A DNA stretch of 64,000 bases, from contig NZ_LTBC01000006.1 of NCBI RefSeq assembly GCF_001594015.1, forward strand, positions 1-64,000. The letters run 5' to 3'. The position numbers and the translations under genes are program-made. Origin of the DNA: Moorella mulderi DSM 14980 (GTDB lineage: Bacteria; Bacillota; DSM-521; Neomoorellales; Neomoorellaceae). The notes beneath the pieces were generated by a model that was not told where the DNA came from, made no database searches, and was given only the letters and a program-made list of their open reading frames with translations. This document shows positions 7,739 through 16,409 of this stretch, piece after piece (position 1 is the stretch's first letter; each line of letters begins with the position of its first letter).

Positions 7739-8149
7739 ATGAAGCCCTTTTTTGTTGATACTTCCGGCTGGTGTGCTGTATATGACCGCTCGGATGATAA
7801 CCATGGGAAAGCCTTTTCCTTCTGGCAAAAGATAGCTTCCGCTGCGGGCACGCTATATACCAGCGATTATGTAATGGATGAAACCCTTACTTTACTCCGA
7901 GTTAGGACCGGCCATACATCAGCAGTAGAATTCGGTCGCCTCATCCTCGCCAGTAAAGTGGTAAAAATTGTTCCAGTTTCCGCATCCAGGTGGGAAAAGG
8001 CATGGGAGCTCTTCATAAAGTTTGGGGATAAGGATTTTTCTTTTACTGACTGCACCAGTTTTATAATTATGCAGGAATTACACTTGAGGGAAGTACTGGG
8101 TTTTGACCATCATTTTCGCCAAATGGGTTTTATTCTTTTACCAGATTAA
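7739..8149 (+). CDS. PIN-domain RNase toxin (VapC-type)
   Basis: This 136-residue PIN-domain protein has the acidic metal-binding residues in order: FVDTSGW near residue 7, MDET near residue 48, DFSFTDCTS near residue 100, and a final FDHHF. PIN toxins cleave RNA, often tRNA or rRNA, and are held inactive by the antitoxin encoded 2 bp upstream. Full length for the family. The target cannot be inferred. Confidence 0.88.
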   Translation: MKPFFVDTSGWCAVYDRSDDNHGKAFSFWQKIASAAGTLYTSDYVMDETLTLLRVRTGHTSAVEFGRLILASKVVKIVPVSASRWEKAWELFIKFGDKDFSFTDCTSFIIMQELHLREVLGFDHHFRQMGFILLPD

Positions 8150-8156
8150 AATTAAA

Positions 8157-8182
8157 AGGCCCCGGCTAAGTCCAGGGGGCCT
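8157..8182. terminator. Terminator between PIN toxin and carbohydrate-binding gene
   Basis: An inverted repeat AGGCCCC/GGGGCCT is followed on the minus strand by TTTTAATTTT. It best serves the minus-strand gene ending at 8215 and may work both ways. Confidence 0.6.
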
Positions 8183-8214
8183 CTAGATAACTGTTGTGGA
8201 TAGGATGCTTGCTT

Positions 8215-8604
8215 TTACCTGCGTCCCGGCAGGTTGCCGTTGTGAATTTCAAAACTCCAGTTGAGACCGTTATTGTTGTCCCAGTTGTTGGCGCTGTCCT
8301 TGAAGCAGATGTTCAGGCGGCTGCCGTCTTCCACCCGGATGTTTTTCACCCAGCCGTAGCCGGTACGCTCCATGCGGTAATCATAGATATTCTGCCAGTT
8401 ATTAGCGTCCCCGTAACCGGTATGCATCCATACCTGGTCGGCGCCGCAGGCATCCAGGAGGCCGTGGTAAAGGATGGTCACTTCATCGCCAGCGGTAATG
8501 GGTACCGGGTCCACCACCACCCCGCCGGGATATTCGGCCGCCCGCATCTGCTGCAGGCGCGTCCGCTCATCACTTACAAAGCGGCTGCGGTTTTTATCGC
8601 CCAA
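8215..8604 (-). CDS. Carbohydrate-binding-module-like protein
   Basis: This 129-residue protein has one beta-rich domain from about residue 28. It resembles starch-binding modules of the CBM25/26 type, with GDEVTILYHGLL, ADQVWMHTGYG, NW and YDYRMERT. NICFKDSANNWDNNNG, followed by LNWSFEI, is the classic motif. There is no signal peptide or catalytic domain, so it is a free-standing intracellular module. The start is TTG with GGGGAGG nine bases upstream. A long leader with a hairpin precedes it. A role in storage-glucan binding is inference. Confidence 0.7.
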   Translation of the reverse strand: MGDKNRSRFVSDERTRLQQMRAAEYPGGVVVDPVPITAGDEVTILYHGLLDACGADQVWMHTGYGDANNWQNIYDYRMERTGYGWVKNIRVEDGSRLNICFKDSANNWDNNNGLNWSFEIHNGNLPGRR

Positions 8605-8617
8605 ATCTATAACCTCC

Positions 8618-8649
8618 CCAGGGAAAGTTGCTAAAATTAGTTTCCCTGG
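8618..8649 (-). other. Leader hairpin next to the ribosome binding site
   Basis: A perfect 9-bp inverted repeat, CCAGGGAAA/TTTCCCTGG, ends directly at the GGGGAGG ribosome binding site of the carbohydrate-binding gene. It lies in a 160-base gene-free leader that matches no riboswitch class I know. Confidence 0.4.
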
Positions 8650-8764
8650 AGCCAGGCCGGGCTATGCAAAAACTGCTACTTTCTCGCCGGTCCGGTAATA
8701 GCGCTGCTCTCAGACACCAGGCGCGAAAAATGAGTTTAGAGATGCAGGTCGGTTCTTTAGGAAC

Positions 8765-9586
8765 TTACCGTCTTTCCAACCAGTCTTTACTGGCATATTT
8801 CGCCCTTAACTCGTCCAATCGCCCTTTTTCCCCATCTGTCAGCTCTCCCCGTATAAATTCTAAGCCGTAGAGCCTGGTAAAGGCCCGGGCTATACCGGCC
8901 TTTATTTCCTCTCCTTCGACCCGGCGGCCTAAAATGTCCTCCAGGCCGCAGGCCTGGTGGTAAAATTTATCCTTGAGGCGCTGGCGTACGGCTTCCGAAG
9001 GCATTTTTAGGACGGCAAAAAGGTCGTCAACATTTAAGGCGATGACTATCGACCCGTGCTGGAGGACCACGCCCCCCTTACGTGTCTGGGCGCTGCCTAC
9101 CAGCTTGCGGCCGCCACAGGTTATCTCATACCAGGAGGGGGCATCAAAACAGGCGGCCGAAGTATGCTCATCCTGGCCTCCTTTGCGGCCAGAGGCAATC
9201 TCCACTGGCGCTCCCAGCTCCCTTAACCCCAGGGCCAGGGCCTCCGCCAGGCGCAGGTAAGAAGGGCGAATCCCGCCAGTCATGAGGGGGTGGTCTTCCC
9301 GGGCCACCACGCTGTAGGTGACTTCATTATCATGGAGTACGGCCCGGCCGCCGGTTAAGCGGCGCACCAGCCCCAGGCGCCGTTCTTTCACGGCCTCCAG
9401 GTCAATTTCTTTCTCTAACTGCTGGAAATACCCCAGGGAAATGGTGGGCGGCGACCAGGCGTAAAAACGTAAGGTCGGCGGCGTTTTGCCTTCCCGGTGC
9501 TCCAGGAGGATGGCCTCGTCCACGGCCATGTTGGTGTAAGGATCGGCCACGCCGGTATCTAATAGCCGCCAGGTTTCAGCTGGCAT
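8765..9586 (-). CDS. lipM: Octanoyltransferase LipM / lipoate-protein ligase family
   Basis: This 273-residue protein of the BPL/LplA/LipB fold has RRLTGGRAVLHD near residue 78 and GRKLVGSAQTRK near residue 160 (lysine that contacts the lipoyl group). CFDAPSWYEI contains the nucleophilic Cys characteristic of LipM-type GcvH octanoyltransferases. LipM moves octanoate from ACP to the lipoyl-domain lysine of GcvH, ready for LipA. Its position close to the gcv operon, whose H protein needs lipoylation, fits. The ATG follows GGGGGG. LipL or a true lipoate ligase are the alternatives; the Cys context favours LipM. Confidence 0.82.
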   Translation of the reverse strand: MPAETWRLLDTGVADPYTNMAVDEAILLEHREGKTPPTLRFYAWSPPTISLGYFQQLEKEIDLEAVKERRLGLVRRLTGGRAVLHDNEVTYSVVAREDHPLMTGGIRPSYLRLAEALALGLRELGAPVEIASGRKGGQDEHTSAACFDAPSWYEITCGGRKLVGSAQTRKGGVVLQHGSIVIALNVDDLFAVLKMPSEAVRQRLKDKFYHQACGLEDILGRRVEGEEIKAGIARAFTRLYGLEFIRGELTDGEKGRLDELRAKYASKDWLERR

Positions 9587-9622
9587 AGATTTACCCCCCT
9601 GGTCCTAACTGATTAGATCGCA

Positions 9623-9880
9623 TTAATATTTCTTAAGGATATCATGATGACCGCAAGCTAGTAATACCAGAGTATCACCGGTCCGCTCAAAAATAACCCG
9701 GATACTAATGCTGGCATAGGCTTCCCAAAAGGGTGTTCCTTTAATACGGTGTACCTTGAGGGAAGGATGGCACGGGTTTTGAGCCAGGAAGCGTATGGTT
9801 TTCAACACGTGCTTTTGAGCTTCTTTGCTTAACTCTTGAAACTGTTCCAGGAAACTATCAGTCCTTATTATCTGAGGCAT
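9623..9880 (-). CDS. RelE/ParE-family toxin
   Basis: This 85-residue small basic protein has the RelE fold pattern: SFLEQFQELSKEAQKHVLK, NPCHPSLKVHRIKG, FWEAYASISIRVIFERTGDTL and a terminal LACGHHDILKKY. Members cleave mRNA on the ribosome or poison gyrase. Its start overlaps the preceding antitoxin gene by 23 bp, so the two are co-translated. Confidence 0.85.
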   Translation of the reverse strand: MPQIIRTDSFLEQFQELSKEAQKHVLKTIRFLAQNPCHPSLKVHRIKGTPFWEAYASISIRVIFERTGDTLVLLACGHHDILKKY

Positions 9881-10166
9881 TCTCCAGTTCTCCTATTAAT
9901 TCTTCAACATTGCCGTAAGCCTTAACTCGCCCTTCCGCCAGATGCTGCAAGCTCCGTTGCATCCTTTCCTGCCATTCCTCGCTCCAGAAATATTCCTGTT
10001 GCCTGGGGTGCCAGTCAACCGGGACAAGGCGAAGGCTGGTACCATCTTCGGCCAACTCTAAGCGTATATAATCACCCTCTTTAAGGCCCAGTTTCTTTGC
10101 CAGTTGACCTATACTGATAAGCATCCTCTTCTGCACTTGCTGAATTATTGCTGGTTCCCGATTCAT
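9858..10166 (-). CDS. AbrB-type antitoxin
   Basis: This 102-residue protein has an N-terminal AbrB/MazE-like swapped-hairpin DNA-binding domain (KRMLISIGQLAKKLGLKEGDYIRLEL). The helical C-terminal tail (WSEEWQERMQRSLQHLAEGRV, then YGNVEELIGELE) is of the kind that wraps a RelE toxin. The gene overlaps the toxin gene by 23 bp. An extended -10 (TGGTATAAT) lies about 40 bp upstream. Pairing an AbrB domain with a RelE toxin is less common than RelB or PHD but is known in Firmicutes and archaea. Confidence 0.8.
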   Translation of the reverse strand: MNREPAIIQQVQKRMLISIGQLAKKLGLKEGDYIRLELAEDGTSLRLVPVDWHPRQQEYFWSEEWQERMQRSLQHLAEGRVKAYGNVEELIGELENASDNKD

Positions 10167-10225
10167 GTCTGGTGCACCTCTTATTGATTCTGTTTTTCTG
10201 TATTATACCACACCGCTCAATAATG

Positions 10226-10256
10226 AAAAAGCCGGCAAGATAGGGCTTGCCGGCCT
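10226..10256 (-). terminator. Terminator of the gcv operon
   Basis: A 9-bp GC-rich inverted repeat (GCCGGCAAG/CTTGCCGGC) with a T-run on the minus strand, 24 bp after the gcvPB stop. Confidence 0.85.
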
Positions 10257-10279
10257 TAATTATAAATTCTTCGTGCTGC

Positions 10280-11737
10280 TTACTTTCCCTGCCAGCGTAA
10301 AACCGGGTTCCTGGCCGCACCCACCTCGTCCAGGCGCCGCACCGGGGTGTTATGGGGAGCCTGATGCAGAACCTCCGGGTCCTCGACTGCCTCTTTAGCA
10401 ATAGCTATCAAAGCATCGCAGAAGGCATCCAGGGTTTCCTTGGGCTCGGTTTCCGTGGGCTCGATCATCATGGCCTCATGGACAATCAGGGGGAAGTAGA
10501 TGGTCGGCGCGTGGAAGCCGTAGTCCAGTAGGCGCTTAGCGATATCCAGGGTATGAACGCCGGCCTCATTTACCTCCTTGGGCGGCGCAATTACAAACTC
10601 ATGCTTGCACACCCGGTCGAAGGGCACCTTAAAGTAGGGCCTGAGCCGCGCCAGCATATAGTTGGCGTTTAAAACGGCCTGCTCGCTGGCTTCCTTCAGG
10701 CCGGAAGCTCCCAGGGTACGGATATAGGCATAGGCCCTGACCATCACGCCGAAATTACCATAGAAGGAACGTATCCGGCCGATGGTCTGCGGCCGGTCGT
10801 AATCCAGGTAATACCGGCCGGCATCATCCCGGGCCACCACCGGTACCGGCAGGAAGGCCGCCAGGTGCTTTTTCACCCCCACCGGGCCGCTACCGGGTCC
10901 GCCGCCGCCGTGGGGGGCGGCAAAGGTCTTGTGGAGGTTCAAGTGCACCACATCAAAGCCCATATCCCCCGGCCGGGTAATACCCATTATGGCGTTCAGG
11001 TTGGCGCCGTCGTAATAGAGGAGCCCGCCAGCTGCGTGGACCAGGTCGGCCATGGCTTCAATATCGCTTTCAAAAAGACCTAAAGTGTTGGGATTGGTCA
11101 GCATGAGGGCCGCCGTCCGGGGGCCGACGGCAGCCTGCAGGGCTTCCAGGTCTACCAGGCCCCGCTCGTCCGAGGGTATCTGGACTACCTCCAGGCCGGC
11201 CATGGCGGCGCTGGCCGGATTGGTACCATGGGCGGAATCCGGCACCAGCACCTGGCGGCGTTCCAGGTCGCCGCGGCTCTGATGATAGGCGGCAATTATG
11301 GCCAGGCCGGTAAACTCGCCGTGGGCGCCGGCGGCCGGCTGCAGGGTAACGGCGTCCATACCGGTGATTTCCGCCAGGTACTCCTGCAGGTTGTACATGA
11401 GTTCCAGGGCGCCCTGGGCCGCCTCAACCGGTACCAGGGGGTGCAGGTTGGTAAAGCCGGGCAAAGCGGCGACCGCTTCATTGACCTTGGGGTTGTACTT
11501 CATAGTGCAGGAGCCCAGGGGGTAAAAACCGGTATCCACCCCATAGTTCATGCTCGCCAGGTGGGTAAAATGGCGGACGACTTCCACTTCGCTCAGCTCC
11601 GGCAGGGCGGCATCAGCCCGGCGGCAGGCCGCTGCCGGGAGGTAATCTTCTACCTTCCCCGGCACGTCGCACTCCGGCAGGGTATAACCCCGCCGGCCGG
11701 GAGCCCCCAGTTCAAAAAGCAGCGGTTCCGTCCTCAT
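10280..11737 (-). CDS. gcvPB: Glycine dehydrogenase (decarboxylating) subunit 2
   Basis: This 485-residue PLP-binding half of the two-subunit P protein decarboxylates glycine and transfers the aminomethyl group to lipoyl-GcvH. The cofactor lysine lies in [19 protein letters not shown] near residue 270, and [10 protein letters not shown] near residue 77 is typical. It overlaps gcvPA by 4 bp. In an acetogen the system can run in either direction, oxidising glycine to feed methylene-THF or making glycine. It is the last gene of the operon behind the glycine riboswitch. Confidence 0.97.
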   Translation of the reverse strand: MRTEPLLFELGAPGRRGYTLPECDVPGKVEDYLPAAACRRADAALPELSEVEVVRHFTHLASMNYGVDTGFYPLGSCTMKYNPKVNEAVAALPGFTNLHPLVPVEAAQGALELMYNLQEYLAEITGMDAVTLQPAAGAHGEFTGLAIIAAYHQSRGDLERRQVLVPDSAHGTNPASAAMAGLEVVQIPSDERGLVDLEALQAAVGPRTAALMLTNPNTLGLFESDIEAMADLVHAAGGLLYYDGANLNAIMGITRPGDMGFDVVHLNLHKTFAAPHGGGGPGSGPVGVKKHLAAFLPVPVVARDDAGRYYLDYDRPQTIGRIRSFYGNFGVMVRAYAYIRTLGASGLKEASEQAVLNANYMLARLRPYFKVPFDRVCKHEFVIAPPKEVNEAGVHTLDIAKRLLDYGFHAPTIYFPLIVHEAMMIEPTETEPKETLDAFCDALIAIAKEAVEDPEVLHQAPHNTPVRRLDEVGAARNPVLRWQGK

Positions 11738-13068
11738 GCCAGGATCCCTCCCATGGCCGCTACCAATGCGTCAATTTCGGCCCTGGTCCGCACTTCCGTG
11801 ACGGTAAAGAGCATGGCGCCGGCGATTTCCGGGTAATAAGGGCTCAAATCAAAACCGGCGGCAAAACCCTGAGCTGCCAGGCCCCGGGCCACTTCATCAG
11901 GCGTGAGTTTCGTCCTCAGGACAAACTCGCAGAAGAAGGGGCCATTAAAGACCGGCGTCACCCCCGGCAGGGCGGCCAGCCTGGCGTAGGCGTAGTGGGC
12001 CTTCAGCAGGCACTGGCGGGCCACTTCCTTCAGGCCCTCCTTACCCAGGGCCGCGAGATATATGGTAGCCGCCAGGGCGCAGAGGGCTTCATTGGAGCAA
12101 ATATTGGAAGTAGCTTTTTCGCGGCGGATATGCTGCTCCCGCGCCTGGAGGGTCAGGACAAAGGCCCGTTTGCCTTCGACATCCGTGGTCTGGCCGACGA
12201 TACGGCCCGGCAACCGCCGTACCAGTTTCTCCCGGGCGACGATGAAGCCCAGGTAGGGACCGCCGAAGTTCAGGGGATTGCCCAGGCCCTGGCCCTCGCC
12301 TACGGCCAGGTCGGCCCCGTATTCCCCCGGTGCCGTCAGCAGCCCCAGGGAAATGGGATCCACGACGGCAATGCTTAAAGCCCCGGCCTTATGGGCCAGT
12401 TCCGTTGCCGCGTCCATAGGCTCAATTTGACCAAAGAAATTGGGATTCTGCAGGACAACCCCGGCCACTTCCTTTCCGGCCATCTTTTCCAGGGCGACCA
12501 GGTCCGTCCGGCCGTCGGCCAGGGGTATCTCTTTAAGCTCAACTCCCTGGCCTTTGGTATAGGTGGCCAGGACGGCCCGGTACTGGGGATTGACGGCCCG
12601 GGAAACTAAAATCTTCCGGCGCCTGGTGGCGTTGCAGGCCACCAGGGCCGCTTCGGCCGTGGCCGTAGCCCCGTCGTAATGGGACGCCGTGGCTACATCC
12701 AGGCCCGTAAGTATACACATTAATGATTGAAATTCAAAAATGGCCTGTAAAGTCCCCTGGCTGATCTCGGCCTGGTAGGGCGTGTAGGCCGTATAAAACT
12801 CCGACCTGGCCAGGAGGTTGCCAACAACGCTGGGAATGTAGTGCTCATAGGCACCGGCGCCCAGGAAGGAGACCAGCCTTTTATTCTTTCCGGCCAGCTC
12901 CTCCAGATGAAGCAGGACCTCGGCTTCCGCCATGGGCCGGGGAAGATCGAGTTCCCGGCCCAGGCGGACGGCCGCCGGTATGTCGTTAAAAAGCTCTTCC
13001 ATCCGGTTGGCACCGCAGGCCGCCAGCATCTGCGGCCGTTCAGCTGCCGTGGTGGGAATGTACGTCAT
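11734..13068 (-). CDS. gcvPA: Glycine dehydrogenase (decarboxylating) subunit 1
   Basis: This 444-residue partner half of the P protein has a PLP-transferase fold without the lysine. Motifs seen are [19 protein letters not shown] near residue 100, DGATATAEA and NFGGPYLGF. Full length for the family. It lies 4 bp after gcvH and overlaps gcvPB by 4 bp. Confidence 0.97.
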   Translation of the reverse strand: MTYIPTTAAERPQMLAACGANRMEELFNDIPAAVRLGRELDLPRPMAEAEVLLHLEELAGKNKRLVSFLGAGAYEHYIPSVVGNLLARSEFYTAYTPYQAEISQGTLQAIFEFQSLMCILTGLDVATASHYDGATATAEAALVACNATRRRKILVSRAVNPQYRAVLATYTKGQGVELKEIPLADGRTDLVALEKMAGKEVAGVVLQNPNFFGQIEPMDAATELAHKAGALSIAVVDPISLGLLTAPGEYGADLAVGEGQGLGNPLNFGGPYLGFIVAREKLVRRLPGRIVGQTTDVEGKRAFVLTLQAREQHIRREKATSNICSNEALCALAATIYLAALGKEGLKEVARQCLLKAHYAYARLAALPGVTPVFNGPFFCEFVLRTKLTPDEVARGLAAQGFAAGFDLSPYYPEIAGAMLFTVTEVRTRAEIDALVAAMGGILA

Positions 13069-13072
13069 CCCC

Positions 13073-13465
13073 TTACTCCCCCTTCTCCTCCTTCACCAGC
13101 TGCCGGTAAGCGCCGGCATCCATCAGGTCTTCCACCTCAGCCGGATCACTCATTTCCAGTTCGATCATCCAGCCCTTGCCGTATGGGTCGGCGTTAATGT
13201 CCTGGGGTGAATCCAGGAGGGCTTCATTGACGGCGACGACTTTGCCGCCTACCGGTGCGTAAACGTCGGAAGCCGACTTCACGGACTCGACGACGCCAAA
13301 GCTGTCACCGGCAGCCAGTTCGTCGCCCACCTGGGGTAACTCGACAAAGACGATATCTCCCAAAGATTCCTGGGCGTAGTCGGTAATGCCGATGCGGGCG
13401 CGGTTGCCCTCAACTTCCACCCATTCATGATCCTTACTGTAATACAGGTTAGTAGGGAATTCCAT
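13073..13465 (-). CDS. gcvH: Glycine cleavage system H protein
   Basis: This 130-residue lipoyl carrier protein has its modified lysine in [15 protein letters not shown] near residue 65, followed by the usual NPxPLxL-like segment (here [20 protein letters not shown]). It shuttles the aminomethyl group between P, T and L proteins. A dedicated LipM-like transferase is encoded 4 kb downstream. No L protein (dihydrolipoyl dehydrogenase) gene is in this operon, so that subunit must come from elsewhere. Confidence 0.97.
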   Translation of the reverse strand: MEFPTNLYYSKDHEWVEVEGNRARIGITDYAQESLGDIVFVELPQVGDELAAGDSFGVVESVKSASDVYAPVGGKVVAVNEALLDSPQDINADPYGKGWMIELEMSDPAEVEDLMDAGAYRQLVKEEKGE

Positions 13466-13482
13466 GTTCCCATTCCTCCTTC

Positions 13483-14583
13483 TTACTTTTTGGTCCGGCG
13501 GTAGAAGGGGAGATCCACCACCACGGCGCGCTGCAAACGGTCGCGGATGCTCACCTCTACTTCGGCGCCGGCACTAACACTTCCTGCTGCCATCAGGGCC
13601 AGGGCAATATTTTTCTCTAAAGTGGGGGCATAGGAACCGGAAGTAATATAACCAATTTCCCGGCCACCCGCCAGGACAGGGTACCCCGGCCGGGGGATGC
13701 CCCGGTCGACCATGGCCAGGCCCACCAGCCGGCGTTTTATGCCGGCTTCTCTTTGCGCCGCCAGGGCCGCCCGGCCGTTGAATTCACCCTTCTCCAGGCA
13801 GACAAAGCGGCTTAGGCCCGCCTCCAGGGGGTTGATGGCCGGGCCCAGCTCATGGCCGTAAAGGGGCAGGGCTGCTTCGAGGCGCAGGGTATCCCGCGCC
13901 CCCAGCCCGGCCGGCACCAGGCCCGCTTTTTGGCCTGCGGCCAGGAGCTGGCGCCACATGGCGGGGGCGTTACCCGCCTCAAAATAGATCTCAAAACCGT
14001 CTTCCCCCGTATAACCGGTGCGCGAAATCAGGCAATCCACCCCCAGGACCCGGCCCCTGGTCCAACGGTAGTAGCCCAGGAGAGCAATTTCCACATCCGT
14101 CAGGGGCTGGAGGATGGCCAGGGCCAGGGGACCCTGCAGGGCCAGCTGGGCTGTGGCCGGGGAAATATCGCTTATCTCCACTGCCAGGCCGGCGGTGTTC
14201 TCCCGGATCCAGGCAAAGTCTTTATCGATATTCCCGGCATTGACTACCAGCAGGTACTCGCCTTCTCCCTGGGGATAGACCAGGAGGTCGTCCACAACGC
14301 CCCCGTCCGGGTAACACATGGGACTGTAAAGGACCCGGTCGCCGGTAGCCCGGGCGGCATCGTTGGTGATTAGTTTTTGCACCAGGTTAAAGGCATCCGG
14401 TCCTTTAATGACAATCTCGCCCATGTGGGAAACATCGAAGAGCCCGGCGCAGTTACGTACCTGGCGGTGTTCTTCGATAATGCCGGTGTACTGGACGGGC
14501 ATCAGCCAGCCGCCGAATTCCACCATCCTGGCCCCGGCACCTATATGTTCTTCATACAAAGGTGTCTTTTTTAACCCCGCCAC
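13483..14583 (-). CDS. gcvT: Aminomethyltransferase (glycine cleavage T protein)
   Basis: This 366-residue THF-dependent enzyme releases ammonia from the aminomethyl-lipoyl intermediate and forms methylene-THF. Typical segments are [13 protein letters not shown] near residue 24, [34 protein letters not shown] near residue 185 and the [13 protein letters not shown]-like [18 protein letters not shown]. First gene of the operon. It starts 30 bp after the terminator that forms the riboswitch expression platform, so its transcription is set by glycine. Confidence 0.97.
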   Translation of the reverse strand: MAGLKKTPLYEEHIGAGARMVEFGGWLMPVQYTGIIEEHRQVRNCAGLFDVSHMGEIVIKGPDAFNLVQKLITNDAARATGDRVLYSPMCYPDGGVVDDLLVYPQGEGEYLLVVNAGNIDKDFAWIRENTAGLAVEISDISPATAQLALQGPLALAILQPLTDVEIALLGYYRWTRGRVLGVDCLISRTGYTGEDGFEIYFEAGNAPAMWRQLLAAGQKAGLVPAGLGARDTLRLEAALPLYGHELGPAINPLEAGLSRFVCLEKGEFNGRAALAAQREAGIKRRLVGLAMVDRGIPRPGYPVLAGGREIGYITSGSYAPTLEKNIALALMAAGSVSAGAEVEVSIRDRLQRAVVVDLPFYRRTKK

Positions 14584-14613
14584 CTAATCCACCTCGCTTT
14601 GTTAGTATGTCCA

Positions 14614-14648
14614 TAAAAAAAGCCATCGCCGCATCATGCGGTGATGGC
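14614..14648 (-). terminator. Riboswitch-controlled terminator before gcvT
   Basis: A 12-bp hairpin (GGCCATCACCGCAT...GATGGCT) with a run of seven T on the minus strand. It sits directly after the second glycine aptamer and is the likely transcriptional expression platform, relieved when glycine binds. Confidence 0.85.
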
Positions 14649-14649
14649 C

Positions 14650-14852
14650 TCTGTCCTGGTACCTGAGAGATTAGGCAGCTGCCTGCCTTCCCCTTTGGTG
14701 TTCCTTAAAGCCAAGCTTTAAGGAAGCTCTCCAGAGTTGGGTCCGGGAGCGGTACTTTTGCCTGAGAGGTTCCTTACCCCGTCACCCACCCGGGGAAAAT
14801 TGCTCCTTCGGCGCCCTGGAAAAGGGTCTCTTCCACTCCCTTCATCCGCCCG
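14650..14852 (-). ncRNA. Tandem glycine riboswitch
   Basis: The minus strand shows two glycine aptamers in series. Aptamer 1 runs from GGAAGAGACCC through GGCGCCGAAGGAGCAA to CCTCTCAGGCAAAAGTACCG. Aptamer 2 runs from CTCTGGAGAGC through ACACCAAAGGGG to AATCTCTCAGGTACC and AGGACAGAGG. These are the class-defining conserved blocks. The class activates gcv operons when glycine is high, which fits use of glycine as a carbon and energy source. Confidence 0.95.
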
Positions 14853-14885
14853 GTATGCAGTTTTATTTTCAAGTTATTATATTCT

Positions 14886-14912
14886 ATTCGTCCTGCAGGT
14901 GTAAATTCCTGC
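14886..14912 (-). promoter_or_regulatory. Sigma-H-like promoter of gcv operon
   Basis: GCAGGAATT, 12 bases, ACGAAT on the minus strand. A start about seven bases after the -10 would place the 5' end just before the first glycine aptamer. Confidence 0.65.
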
Positions 14913-14970
14913 CGCCCAAAAAAATTTTTCAGTTAATTTTGCCTTGAACTTTATGCTGTCTTACCTGTGT

Positions 14971-15263
14971 CTAATGTTTGCGTAGAGGTAGCTGGCGGAA
15001 GGCTTGCTCCACCAGCCTCCGGGCGGTAAGGCAGGCAGCTACCCCGCCGGTACCGGTTTCCCGTAACGATGCCGGCAAAGCTCGCCCCACCTGGACCATG
15101 GCGGCTATTACCTCGTCAAAGGGTAGATAACACTGGAAGCCGGCCAGGGCGATGTCGGCTGCCGCCAGGGCATGGGTCGCCCGGTAGCGTTGCGCATGAC
15201 ACAGGGGATCTCCACCAGGCCACCCACCGGGTCACAGACCAGGCCCATCAGGCCCTGGAGGCT
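14971..15263 (-). pseudogene. L-serine dehydratase alpha subunit remnant, frameshifted
   Basis: The minus strand first reads [20 protein letters not shown] in one frame. Near 15180 it shifts to a second frame reading [20 protein letters not shown], then ALPASLRETGTGGVAACLTA, ending at a TAG (14971-14973). These are the conserved C-terminal segments of the iron-sulfur L-serine dehydratase alpha subunit, including the cluster Cys in GLVCDPVGG. The N-terminal two thirds are missing up to the arcC stop. It is a broken gene for serine to pyruvate, next to glycine cleavage, meaning a glycine-serine-pyruvate route once existed here. Confidence 0.85.
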
Positions 15264-15276
15264 AATTGACCATAAC

Positions 15277-16221
15277 TTACCCCGCAACAATCCTAGTCCC
15301 CGAACGACCGGCTACGGCCTCGGCAGCCCTGGCCAGGGAGCCGATGATGGCCTTCTCGCCCCCCGCCTCTACGAAGGCAATGGCGGCTTCGACCTTTGGT
15401 CCCATGCTGCCCGGCGGGAACTGGCCCTCCGCTAGATACCGGCGGGCCTCACTGGCGGTCAGTTCCTCTACCTCCCGCTGGGTGGGCCTACCGTAGTCCA
15501 GGCAGACCCGCTCTACGTCCGTCAGCAGGAAAAGGACATCAGCCCCTACCTGGCTGGCCAGGATCGTGGCCGCCCTGTCCTTATCAATGACGGCCTCCAC
15601 TCCTGCCAGGCTACCGTCGGGACGGCGCACCACTGGGATGCCCCCGCCGCCCGCGGCGACAACAATAACTCCCGCCATAGTTAAAGCCTTGATGGCTTCC
15701 TTCTCGATAATCTCCAGAGGTTTAGGGGAGGGTACCACCCGGCGCCAGCCGCGGTTACTATCTTCAACCATGCGATAGCCCCGTTCCTGCATCAATTTTT
15801 TGGCTTCTTCCTGGGTGTAAAAGGGACCTACGGGCTTGGTGGGATTTTGAAAAGCCGGGTCGTCGGCCGCAACTACCACCTGGGTAATGACCGCGGTCAC
15901 CGGCACCTGGAGACCCTGGCGGGCCAGTTCATAACCCAGGATCTGCTGGATGGCATACCCTATGGAACCCTGGGTGTTGGACACCAGAACATCCAGGGGC
16001 ATGGCCGGGACAATATCCTTGGCCAGTTCATTTTTAATTAGCAAATTCCCCACCTGAGGCCCGTTGCCATGGGTTAAAATCAGGCGATAACCATTACGGA
16101 CAAGATCGACCAGTTGCCGGCAGGTGACAGCAACGTTGGCCTTTTGCTCGGCAAAGGTCCCCTTTTCCCCGGGGCGGGTGATGGCATTGCCGCCAAAGGC
16201 CATGACTACGGTCCGGGGCAT
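15277..16221 (-). CDS. arcC: Carbamate kinase
   Basis: This 314-residue amino-acid-kinase-fold enzyme has [17 protein letters not shown] at the N terminus, [13 protein letters not shown] near residue 48, [12 protein letters not shown] near residue 205 and a late [14 protein letters not shown]. It makes ATP from carbamoyl phosphate and ADP. The E. coli homologue yqeA lies in the purine/selenium hydroxylase island, and the YgeW-like carbamoyltransferase is in this same window. I therefore read it as the energy-yielding step of ureide breakdown rather than arginine fermentation; no arcA or arcB is seen. It is monocistronic behind its own promoter at 16265-16291. Confidence 0.93.
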   Translation of the reverse strand: MPRTVVMAFGGNAITRPGEKGTFAEQKANVAVTCRQLVDLVRNGYRLILTHGNGPQVGNLLIKNELAKDIVPAMPLDVLVSNTQGSIGYAIQQILGYELARQGLQVPVTAVITQVVVAADDPAFQNPTKPVGPFYTQEEAKKLMQERGYRMVEDSNRGWRRVVPSPKPLEIIEKEAIKALTMAGVIVVAAGGGGIPVVRRPDGSLAGVEAVIDKDRAATILASQVGADVLFLLTDVERVCLDYGRPTQREVEELTASEARRYLAEGQFPPGSMGPKVEAAIAFVEAGGEKAIIGSLARAAEAVAGRSGTRIVAG

Positions 16222-16264
16222 CTTACTCCCTCCTGTGTTATCACTCTTTATTTTATGCCTTTAT

Positions 16265-16291
16265 ATTCAATACAGATTTAATTATTCCTGC
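16265..16291 (-). promoter_or_regulatory. Sigma-H-like promoter of arcC
   Basis: GCAGGAATA, 12 bases, TTGAAT on the minus strand, about 45 bp before the arcC start. Confidence 0.6.
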
Positions 16292-16325
16292 CGGCGCCAA
16301 CAGATTTTTAAGTAAAAATTAAAAA

Positions 16326-16348
16326 CAGGGGTGGTTTTGCCACCCCTG
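16326..16348 (-). terminator. Terminator after ygfK
   Basis: A 9-bp repeat CAGGGGTGG/CCACCCCTG, with TTTTTAATTTTT following on the minus strand. It separates ygfK from arcC. Confidence 0.85.
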
Positions 16349-16409
16349 CTAAACCAGCACCGTTCCAGGCGTTGTTGCCCTGAGCATTAAAGGCTTGTCA
16401 GGTGGTAAT

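Noticed and set aside
11228-11836. Long plus-strand frames opposite gcvP, xdhD, thrC and gatB
   Set aside because: These are shadows of GC-rich genes on the minus strand: no motifs, no ribosome binding sites, skewed composition.
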